Source: DATKDU01 sp035649415 (GTDB lineage Bacteria; Planctomycetota; Planctomycetia; Pirellulales; Pirellulaceae). Taken from it: 5,945 nucleotides of DNA. Positions 1-5,945 of the stretch are shown here, piece by piece. The notes under the pieces are model-generated. The model did not search any database and was not told where the DNA came from. It saw only the letters and a list, made by a program, of their open reading frames with translations. Location of the stretch: positions 1-5,945 of the forward strand of contig DASRJP010000283.1 of assembly GCA_035649415.1 (NCBI GenBank), in the 5' to 3' direction. Made by a program: the position numbers and the translations under genes. Position 1 is the first letter of the stretch; each line of letters begins with the position of its first letter.

Positions 1-86
1 CTGGCGTCATCTGTATCCTGACAGGCATCGGATTTATCCCGCTGTTTGTCCTTGCGTTTCTGGGATACATGAGATGGCTCACCTGA
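1..86 (+). CDS. C-terminal end of a probable membrane protein (5' end outside window)
   Basis: The frame starting at base 3 is open from the window edge to a TGA at 84-86 and gives 27 residues. They are strongly hydrophobic: a Gly/Ile/Leu/Phe/Val stretch (ILTGIGFIPLFVLAFLGY) followed by MRWLT and the stop. This looks like a final transmembrane helix with a short positively charged tail, which would place the C-terminus in the cytoplasm by the positive-inside rule. The other two plus frames are less convincing: one has a stop at 19-21, and the other reads as polar, His/Cys/Pro-rich sequence. The family cannot be recognised from so short a piece. The gene converges with the cyclic di-GMP gene at 336-2561. 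That it is a real gene end is an inference from composition only. Confidence 0.5.
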   Translation, partial: GVICILTGIGFIPLFVLAFLGYMRWLT

Positions 87-335
87 CTGGTCGCGGCTTT
101 GAGGGTCATGCGCGCATATCGCAAACATTTCTCCAAGCGGCCGAATTCGCCGCAACTCATTCGAGCCCAAGGGCTTGCGCCAAGAAACCGCAGCGCATGA
201 TTATGCGCATTATGCGCGCCGCCCTCTTTTGCCCAGCGCAACCAAAACCAAGGTCTCGAACGATGCGAAACTTGAATCCAAGGCGGCACGAGGTGGGGGC
301 GTATGGCTGTCGCCAATACCGCAGCCGCTGGCGTT
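87..335. other. Noncoding gap between convergent genes
   Basis: This stretch of about 250 bases separates the end of the membrane-protein fragment from the stop codon of the cyclic di-GMP gene. Several frames are open here, but their translations are Arg/Ala/Ser/Pro-rich with no motif, as expected by chance in GC-rich DNA. It contains a palindrome at 108-117, an inverted repeat GCGGC/GCCGC at 137-141 and 149-153, and the ATGCGC/GCGCAT cluster at 193-217. None is followed by a T-run, so I cannot name a standard intrinsic terminator for either gene. Confidence 0.6.
193..217. repeat. Overlapping GCGCAT/ATGCGC palindromes with a 9-bp tandem duplication
   Basis: GCGCAT at 193-198 pairs with ATGCGC at 203-208 across four bases. 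GCGCAT at 205-210 pairs with ATGCGC at 212-217 across one base. The 9-mer ATTATGCGC occurs twice in direct tandem (200-208 and 209-217). A related perfect palindrome, ATGCGCGCAT, lies at 108-117. The cluster sits between convergent genes, so an RNA hairpin helping termination or a protein-binding site is possible, but there is no T-run and the arms are short. Confidence 0.45.
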
Positions 336-2561
336 TCAGGCATTAACCGCCGGGGACGCCGGGTCCGTCCAGCACCGCTCGAGCGAGGCCGCGGGAATGA
401 CGCTGCTCGCCTCGGCGATGCGCCGCAGGGCAAACTCGGCAAAGGCGTCTGGCGAAAGAGGCCTGGAAAAGTAAAAGCCCTGGCCGAAATCGCATCCGAG
501 CTCGCGGAGAATGCGCAGCTGGGACTCGCGCTCCACACCTTCGGCGACGATTGCCAGGCCCAAATTGTTGGTCAGGATGGCCAGCGAATGGACCAGGGCC
601 GCCGTCTGTTTGCTGGTCTCGATGTCCACCAGCAGCGAGCGGTCAATTTTCAGCACGTCGGCAGGGAACTTGTGCAGCGAGGCGAACGAGGAGCAGCCGG
701 TGCCAAAATCATCAATGGCCAGCAAGAAGCCCAGGCGCTTGATGGCGTTCATCGTGGCAATCGCTGTCGGAACATCGCTGGCAAACGTGTCCTCAGTGAT
801 TTCGAGCTGCACCCGGCTGGCCGGCAGGCCGGCGGCGTCCGCCGCGGCGCGAACTTGCTCGGCCAGGTCGGATTGGGCGAACTGCTTGCGCGAGATATTA
901 ATGCTGATCGTGGGCGGCGCGGCCGGTCCCAGCCGCTGGACCCACTCCGCCATCTGCCGTGCGGCTTCATTCAATACCCAGCGTCCGATGTGCAGGATCA
1001 GGTCGGATTCCTCGGCGATGGGAATGAACTCCGCGGGTGAGATGAATCCCTGGCCCGGATGCTGCCAGCGGAGCAAGGCCTCCACGCTCTTCAGGCGGCC
1101 GGTCTCGAGCGAAACAATCGGCTGAAAGGCGAGCGAAAACTGCTCGCCTTCGATGGCCCGGCGGAGCTCGTTTTCGAGCAAATGGCGGCGCTGCACGCGG
1201 TTGCGCATTTCCTCATCAAACACCGCATAGCGGGCCTTGCCGGCACGTTTGGCTTCATACATCGCCGTGTCGGCATCGCGGATCAGGTCTTCCGCCCGGT
1301 CGTGGTCGCCTCGGGCGACGACGATCCCGATGCTCGCCGTGGAGAATACTTCGTGCGGCCCCAGGCGGTACGGCCGCGACAGCGCCGCCAACAGTCGATC
1401 AGCCACAGCGAGCGCGTCCTCGGCCTGGGCGATGGGCTCAATCATGACGACGAACTCGTCTCCGCCCATCCGCGCCGCGGACGTCCCCGACTCGCTCCGG
1501 CTCAGAGAATCGCCGCACCGCAGTTCGCGCGTTAGCCGGACGGCGATTTCGCACAGCAGGGCGTCGCCGACATCGTGCCCGAGGCCGTCGTTGATCAGCT
1601 TGAAGCGGTCGAAATCGAGAAACATCAGAGCGAAGAGTTCGCCGGAGCGGCGGGCCCTGGCCAGTGCCAGCTGAACGCGGTCGAGGAGCAGCGTCCGGTT
1701 GGGCAAGCCCGTTAGCCGGTCGTACATCGCGGCGCGGGCCAGCTTCTCCTCGGCTTGTTTTCGATCGGAAAGGTCCCGGATCGTGGCGGTGAAGCAGGTG
1801 GACCCGTGGAGCGCGTTGGCGACGATCGCCACCTCGACGGGAAACTCCTCTCCGCTGGCGCGGAGCGCCGGCATTTCGATCCGCTTACCCAGGATCGGAC
1901 CTTGGCCAGTCTCCAAGTAGTGGGCAAATCCGCGGCGATAAGGCTCGCGCAAGCGCTCCGGCACGATCAGCCCGGCAAGTTTCTGGCCAATCGCCTGGGA
2001 GGCTTTGAATCCGAAAGTGGCTTCGGCCGCCGCGTTGAATGCGAGGATCTCGCCGCGCGAGTCGATCGTGATAATCGAGTCCAGGGCAGTCTCCTGGATG
2101 GCCATGGCCAGTTCGCGCGACTCGCGCAGGTCAATCGCCGCTTGCAGCCGCCTCATCGACGATTGTTTCAGGTCCTGGGCGCGGCGGGCCGAGTTCTGGA
2201 CCGCCAGGTTGAACGCCCTGGCCACGCGGCGCATTTCGGCGCTGCCGAGCTCGTCCAAGCGATGGTCCAGGTCTCCTTTGGCGACCCGCTCCAGCGCCGC
2301 TACGAGGTCATCGAGAACTCCCAGGGAGCGTGCGACCAATCGCCAGGCGAGCGCCAGGCCCAGCACCAGGACGGCGAGCGCCCCGCCGGCCACGCTGGCG
2401 CTGCGCCAGATCGAAGCCGAGGCCAGCGCGTCCAGCGCCCACCAGCCGACCGCGGCGGTCCCGATCAGCAGGGAGGCGGCGAGCAGGATCCATTGACTAC
2501 GGAGGCTCAGCGCTCGCCCGCCAGCGCGGCGACTTGCGTTTCCCGATCTTTGATTGGACAT
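336..2561 (-). CDS. Membrane-anchored HAMP-PAS-GGDEF-EAL protein, cyclic di-GMP turnover
   Basis: Predicted to make and/or break down the second messenger cyclic di-GMP at the inner face of the cytoplasmic membrane. The product is 741 residues. Two hydrophobic helices (about 24-46 and 56-74) with a very short loop leave almost no periplasmic sensor. They are followed by a HAMP-like linker (about 73-124), a PAS domain (about 151-270, ending ATIRDLSDRKQAEE), a GGDEF domain (about 275-450) and an EAL domain (about 460-715). The GGDEF domain has LDFDRFKLINDGLGHDVGD at 315-333 and an intact GGDEF at 366-370. The EAL domain keeps its metal and catalytic motifs: EALLRW 494-499, Asn555, Glu587 in LEITE, DDFGTG 617-622, Lys638, Glu674 and Gln694. 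Both activities therefore look possible, and the phosphodiesterase is the better supported. The RxxD inhibitory site is displaced (see findings). The frame is open upstream to an ATG at 2780, but the ATG at 2561 has GGAGG seven bases before it and leads straight to the first helix, so it is preferred. Divergent from the propeller gene. Confidence 0.95.
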   Translation of the reverse strand: MSNQRSGNASRRAGGRALSLRSQWILLAASLLIGTAAVGWWALDALASASIWRSASVAGGALAVLVLGLALAWRLVARSLGVLDDLVAALERVAKGDLDHRLDELGSAEMRRVARAFNLAVQNSARRAQDLKQSSMRRLQAAIDLRESRELAMAIQETALDSIITIDSRGEILAFNAAAEATFGFKASQAIGQKLAGLIVPERLREPYRRGFAHYLETGQGPILGKRIEMPALRASGEEFPVEVAIVANALHGSTCFTATIRDLSDRKQAEEKLARAAMYDRLTGLPNRTLLLDRVQLALARARRSGELFALMFLDFDRFKLINDGLGHDVGDALLCEIAVRLTRELRCGDSLSRSESGTSAARMGGDEFVVMIEPIAQAEDALAVADRLLAALSRPYRLGPHEVFSTASIGIVVARGDHDRAEDLIRDADTAMYEAKRAGKARYAVFDEEMRNRVQRRHLLENELRRAIEGEQFSLAFQPIVSLETGRLKSVEALLRWQHPGQGFISPAEFIPIAEESDLILHIGRWVLNEAARQMAEWVQRLGPAAPPTISINISRKQFAQSDLAEQVRAAADAAGLPASRVQLEITEDTFASDVPTAIATMNAIKRLGFLLAIDDFGTGCSSFASLHKFPADVLKIDRSLLVDIETSKQTAALVHSLAILTNNLGLAIVAEGVERESQLRILRELGCDFGQGFYFSRPLSPDAFAEFALRRIAEASSVIPAASLERCWTDPASPAVNA

Positions 2562-2568
2562 CAAGCGG

Positions 2569-2573
2569 CCTCC
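2569..2573 (-). promoter_or_regulatory. Ribosome binding site deciding the start of the cyclic di-GMP gene
   Basis: The plus strand reads CCTCC here, which is GGAGG on the coding strand, seven bases before the ATG at 2561-2559. Spacing and sequence match a consensus Shine-Dalgarno site. It selects this start over the in-frame ATG at 2780, whose 73 extra residues resemble no known domain. Confidence 0.75.
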
Positions 2574-2698
2574 GTTGCCGGAGTCACCCAAGAGCCTTCT
2601 CAGCTGCCGCGCGCGCTTACCAAAGCGTAGGTCGTTACCCACGTTACTGCCCTGGCGAATATGCCGAGTTTGCCGATCTTTCGGGCTGGGTAGTAGAT

Positions 2699-2723
2699 CT
2701 GCAGGCCAAAGGATGGCCTGCAG
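2699..2723. repeat. Perfect 9-bp inverted repeat with 7-base loop
   Basis: CTGCAGGCC (2699-2707) is the exact reverse complement of GGCCTGCAG (2715-2723), separated by AAAGGAT. It lies 163 bases before the propeller start and 137 bases before the cyclic di-GMP start, in the shared upstream region. It could be an operator for a dimeric regulator or a stem in a 5' leader. No T-run follows on either strand, which argues against an intrinsic terminator. Confidence 0.6.
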
Positions 2724-2886
2724 CAGGTCGGCCAACGTCGGACCTTCCGTTGCTGCGAGACCCCAGCCCCAATTCAGCACCGACCGTCCACGCTCTAATA
2801 TGACTGGATCCTCGACCTGGCTCGTGCAACCAAATGGCAGTGCTACGCGCTGTGGTTCGCGTTTCCGTTATGAAATCGAGCACGAC

Positions 2887-5150
2887 ATGAGATTCGTTGC
2901 CGCTAGCTGGATGACCATCGCCGTGCTACTCGTACTGCCGGCGGGTACGCGACAATTTCTTGCCCGCGGGGACGACTGGCCACAATGGCGAGGGCCGCAG
3001 CGCGACGGAGTCTGGCGGGAAACCGGAGTGGTCGATTCCATACCTGAGTCGGGCCTGCCGATCCGGTGGCGCGCCCGCGTACTCAATGGCTGGTCGGGAC
3101 CGGCAGTGGCTGCGGGACGCGTCTATATCACGGATCACAACTACAAGAGCAGTCCGAAGTCGAGCGGGTCCTTTGTTTTGACGCCAATACAGGGAAGCAG
3201 CTTTGGCTCCATGAATACGCCTGCCCTTATGGAAACATGGAGTACGGCAACGGACCGCGGGCTACACCGACGGTGCACGCGGGACGCGTCTATACGTTGG
3301 GAACGCTGGGGCACCTGAACTGCTTGGACGCCGAGACAGGCGCGGTGCTGTGGAAGAAGGATCCGGTGCAGGATCTGAATGCCCAAGGGCCACGATATGG
3401 AGTCAGTGCCTCGCCACTCATTGAAGGCGAGGTCGTAATAGTTTCTGTGGGAGCCAGGCCGGAGGGAACGGCGGTGGCCTTGGATTGGAAGACGGGCGCA
3501 GAACGCTGGCGCGCACTGGATGACCGTCCGGCATACAGTTCCCCGATCGTGCTGGAAATGGCGGGCCAGCGCCAAGTCATTCTGTGGACCGGCGACAACG
3601 TCAACAGCCTCGATCCGGCCACCGGCAAATTGCTGTGGCAGGTGCCGTTCAAAGCAGCTTTTGATCCGGCCCAGGCAACAGCCACACCGGTCGTTCACCA
3701 GGACAAACTGCTGTGCCTCGCCGCTTGGAATCGAGGTTCGATGATGCTGCAACTGAAGCAGGGTGAGCCGGGTGCGACTGTATTCTGGAAGACGCGGTCG
3801 CAGCCGACGGCTTCCAGCAGCACCCCTGTTTTTCAGAGCGAAAAGCAGATTTACACGATCATCGGCGATGGTTCGCTGGCCTGCCTCGATCCCGCCACCG
3901 GCGATGAAATCTGGACGACGCGCGCCGCGACCAGCTCCCATCTGGGAATGGCCCACATCGTCACCAACGGCGATCGCTGTTTTCTGCTGAACCAACAGGG
4001 ACATTTCATCGCGGCGCGCCTGACGCCAGAAGGATATCGAGAAGCCGGACGGATGCCGCTCGTCGAACCGACGGCCGGCTATCGAGCCGGAGGCCCTGTT
4101 TGTTGGGCGCACCCCGCTTTCGCCAACAAGCATCTGTTTGCCCGCAACGATCGGGAGTTAGTGTGCGTGTCGCTAGCCGCCGATGCCACGGCTCCGATTC
4201 AGGCGGCGGAAGGTTCGCGCTGGCCGTCCACGGCTCTGCCTGCAACCGCGGGTGCCGACGTCCAGCAAACGCTTGCCGTGGCTGTCTCGCCGGACGGGAA
4301 CACGGTCGCGCTGGGCACGGGCTATGGATTGGTAAGGCAGATCGAGCTGGCGACCGGCAAGGTGCTCGCGAGTGACAGGCGACACAACGACTGGGTATGC
4401 GCCGTGACCTACTCGTCTGACGGGAAGTATCTCGCGTCGGCCGGCGGGAGCGAGTTTACGCCGGAGCGAAACGGCGGGAAAACCAGCGCTGAAATCAAGG
4501 TCTGGGACCGGGTGACCCAATCCGAGCGCGGCCCACTGGAGGGACACACCAACAAGATTTTCTCCGCCGCGTTTTCACCCGATGGCCAAACGCTGGCAAC
4601 CGGGTCCGCCGATCAGACGATTCGCCTGTGGGACGTCGCCGCCATTCGCGAGCGGTTGGTCCTCAAGGGACATGCGGACGCAATCTCGTCGCTGGCCTGG
4701 TCGAGCGATGGCCAAATCCTTGCATCGGCAAGTTGGGACAAGACGGTCAAGCTTTGGGAAACAAGCACTGGCAAGGAACTGGCCACGCTTTCAGGCTCGG
4801 CGGAAGAAGTCCTGTGCGTGGCAATTTCCCCCGATCGTCAATGGGTTGCGGCCGGCGGATCCGACTGGAATGTGCGACTGTGGGACCTCAATACCAGAAA
4901 ACTCGCTGACGTGTTGACAGGTCATCGGGGCGCGGTTTACGCGGTCAGTTTTTCACCAGACGGAAAGACGCTGGCAACCGGTAGCGGGGACGAAACAATC
5001 AAGCTGTGGAGCCTCGAAACCCGGCGTTCAACCGGCACCTTGCGAGGACACACCGGTGGCGTCACTTCCCTCGCCTTTACGCCCAATAACCAGCGTCTTG
5101 TCAGCGGCGCGCTCGAGGGCCCGGTGCGAATCTGGAATCTGGCGCCGTAG
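2887..5150 (+). CDS. Exported PQQ-like eight-bladed propeller fused to a seven-bladed WD40 propeller, with a frameshift
   Basis: A double beta-propeller protein; its partner and reaction are unknown. With one missing base restored it is 754 residues. The ATG at 2887 opens a likely signal peptide (hydrophobic core about 9-19, cleavage site unclear), then the DWPQWRGP motif at 30-37. Eight blade-like repeats follow to about residue 432, several with the PQQ-like signature xxCLDAxTGxxLW (for example CFDANTGKQLW, CLDAETGAVLW, SLDPATGKLLW, CLDPATGDEIW). After a linker of about 25 residues come seven WD40 repeats (458-754). Repeats 3-6 are exactly 42 residues each (555, 597, 639 and 681 start), with SPDGxTLATGS and the usual GH and (L/I)W positions. 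The PQQ-type name refers to the fold; no cofactor site or catalytic residue was identified. The start has only a weak ribosome site (GAG at 2878-2880). The N-terminal part is read in one frame up to about 3147-3160 and the rest in the frame one base back, open from 3066 to the TAG at 5148. If the break is real the gene is a pseudogene; a sequencing error is equally likely. Confidence 0.9.
4548..5147 (+). repeat. 126-bp-period repeats encoding WD40 blades 3-7
   Basis: Units begin at 4548, 4674, 4800, 4926 and 5052. Each full unit is 126 bases and encodes 42 residues without any indel; the last stops at 96 bases because the protein ends. Units 1 and 4 are clearly alike at the DNA level around CGCTGGCAACCGG and the following GA-C-AAGCTGTGG-type segment. 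This exact periodicity supports the reading frame over this part and shows internal tandem duplication. Confidence 0.65.
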
Positions 5151-5164
5151 GCGCGCGGGAACCG

Positions 5165-5945
5165 CTACTTCGCGTCTTTCGTGCCGACGATCGTCTGCTG
5201 CTTGGAGCCGATGCGGCCCTTGCCGAGGGCATCGACGAGCAGGCGGTACTCCGTTTCCCCCTCGGGCATCGTAAACACGATCGTGACGCGGCCGTTGGCG
5301 TCGGTGACGAGCTGGGGATCGAAGTAGAGCGAGGGAGGCGCCGTCATTCGCATCGCTTCCTTCAAGCGCTCGGCGCCTTCGCCCTTGTCGCGCGATTCAC
5401 CGGCTGGTGGCGCCCCGAAACCGAATCTGCCACCGCCGGGACCGCCCTGGCCGCCGCCGAAGCCTCCCAGCGCGCCGCCGCGACGGCCTTCCAGCGGGGC
5501 CGCGCCGAGCTGGGCGTTCTCGTCAAGTGCTCCGACTCCCTTACCGGAGGCTGCGCCACGGCGATCGATTCCCGTCTTGGCTCGCAGCGTGCCTCCCGAC
5601 GCGTCACCGCTTGCTAAAGCATCGGTTCCGGACCGCGGCGCGAGGCCGGCTCCCTGTTCCTTGTCCGTAGTGGGTTGAAATTCGCGCTTCATCAAGCCTT
5701 CGCCCCCCTTGGCCACATCTCCATTAGGTGTGACCCGCGGCTCGACCATCCGCCGCGCGCTGCCCTTGGCATTGTCGGCGGCAGGCAGGCCCTGGCCCGC
5801 AGCCGCACCCGGCTGGCGCAGGAAGCTCTCCAGGGCCTCCTGCCCCGCCAGTTTTTCGACCTCCCCAGGTCGTCCGGCGGGCAGATTACCGGGCGCTGCG
5901 GCGGCCGGCGGAACCGGTGCGGCTGCCGGATCAGCGCCTTCAAAC
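5165..5945 (-). CDS. C-terminal part of an Ala/Pro/Gly-rich protein with a macroglobulin-like end (5' end outside window)
   Basis: The frame is open from the window's right edge to a TAG at 5167-5165, giving 259 visible residues. An in-frame ATG at 5749 exists, but the coding-like sequence continues upstream of it (Pro/Ala-rich, then EKLAGQEALESFLRQPG), so the true start is probably outside. The middle is low-complexity and charged, with a Gly-rich run at 5414-5479. The last 50 or so residues (5186-5332) are ordered: SLYFDPQLVTDANGRVTI, then MPEGETEYRLLVDALGKGRIGS. This pattern (aromatic-DP-LVTD-x-G-x-x-x-hydrophobic-x-F-x-hydrophobic-P, then YRL and RIGS) resembles the start of the A2M domain in alpha-2-macroglobulin proteins. 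That is recognition by eye, not a search result. The thioester region that would follow in a complete macroglobulin is absent, since the protein stops 13 residues later. Function unknown; a secreted or cell-surface role is a guess. It converges with the propeller gene, 14 bases apart. Confidence 0.82.
   Translation of the reverse strand, partial: FEGADPAAAPVPPAAAAPGNLPAGRPGEVEKLAGQEALESFLRQPGAAAGQGLPAADNAKGSARRMVEPRVTPNGDVAKGGEGLMKREFQPTTDKEQGAGLAPRSGTDALASGDASGGTLRAKTGIDRRGAASGKGVGALDENAQLGAAPLEGRRGGALGGFGGGQGGPGGGRFGFGAPPAGESRDKGEGAERLKEAMRMTAPPSLYFDPQLVTDANGRVTIVFTMPEGETEYRLLVDALGKGRIGSKQQTIVGTKDAK

Larger units (their letters stand above)
2562..2886. other. Divergent intergenic region, probable promoters for both flanking genes
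   Basis: About 325 bases lie between the starts of the cyclic di-GMP gene (minus) and the propeller gene (plus), so both promoters should be here. The clearest structure is the inverted repeat at 2699-2723, and GGAGG at 2569-2573 serves the minus gene. TAATAT at 2796-2801 resembles a plus-strand -10 element, but no good -35 lies at the right distance. Both strands have open frames through here, but their translations look like noise. Confidence 0.6.

Noticed and set aside
303..1040. Plus-strand open frame of 245 codons opposite the EAL domain
   Set aside because: It is antisense to fully conserved EAL motifs, and its translation has no motifs. Long antisense frames are common in GC-rich DNA. 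The same applies to 1755-2630 on the plus strand.
2562..2780. N-terminal extension of the cyclic di-GMP gene to an ATG at 2780 (73 more residues)
   Set aside because: The extension has no recognisable domain, and GGAGG sits seven bases before the ATG at 2561, which leads directly to the first membrane helix.
2773..2801. Sigma-70-like promoter (TTCAGC ... TAATAT) for the propeller gene
   Set aside because: The -10-like hexamer is fair but the -35 matches poorly, and one such match in 325 bases is expected by chance.
3141..3165. Programmed -1 ribosomal frameshift joining the two halves of the propeller gene
   Set aside because: No slippery heptamer of the X-XXY-YYZ type is visible in the overlap, and this enzyme-like family is not known to me to use recoding. 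A missing base is simpler.
3141..4133. Minus-strand open frame of 330 codons opposite the PQQ-like propeller
   Set aside because: The plus strand here encodes clear repeated blade motifs; the antisense translation shows no domain.
5165..5749. Treating the last minus-strand gene as complete with its start at 5749
   Set aside because: The frame stays open to the window edge, and the upstream translation is compositionally like the rest, so the gene is taken as partial.

Overview
The window comes from a GC-rich bacterium, most likely a planctomycete (Planctomycetota, Pirellulales-like). This is inferred from family resemblance: an exported PQQ-type propeller protein opening with a DWPQWRGP motif and joined to WD40 repeats, a PAS-GGDEF-EAL protein with a widened I-site spacing, and an Ala/Pro/Gly-rich protein ending in a macroglobulin-like sandwich. 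No ribosomal or other phylogenetic marker is present, so the assignment is tentative.

Layout from left to right. (1) Bases 1-86 hold the last 27 codons of a plus-strand gene ending in a hydrophobic, probably membrane-spanning tail. (2) Bases 87-335 are a noncoding gap between convergent genes, with a cluster of ATGCGC/GCGCAT palindromes. (3) Bases 336-2561 (minus strand) encode a 741-residue membrane-anchored HAMP-PAS-GGDEF-EAL protein for cyclic di-GMP turnover. Its start is fixed by a good GGAGG ribosome binding site. (4) Bases 2562-2886 are a divergent intergenic region with a perfect 9-bp inverted repeat. (5) Bases 2887-5150 (plus strand) encode a large double-propeller protein: signal peptide, eight-bladed PQQ-like domain, then seven-bladed WD40 domain. 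The reading frame breaks once near base 3150, so the gene as written needs one missing base restored to give 754 residues. (6) Bases 5165-5945 (minus strand) are the 3' end of a further gene that runs off the window. Its product is low-complexity and ends in a domain resembling part of alpha-2-macroglobulin.

The genes do not form an operon. The cyclic di-GMP gene and the propeller gene are divergent and share an upstream region, while the propeller gene and the last gene converge with only 14 bases between them. No functional link between them can be read from the sequence. There are no tRNA or rRNA genes, CRISPR arrays or mobile elements. I do not see a clearly new biological system. The points most worth a second look are the frame break, the double-propeller fusion, the intergenic hairpin and the truncated macroglobulin-like end.
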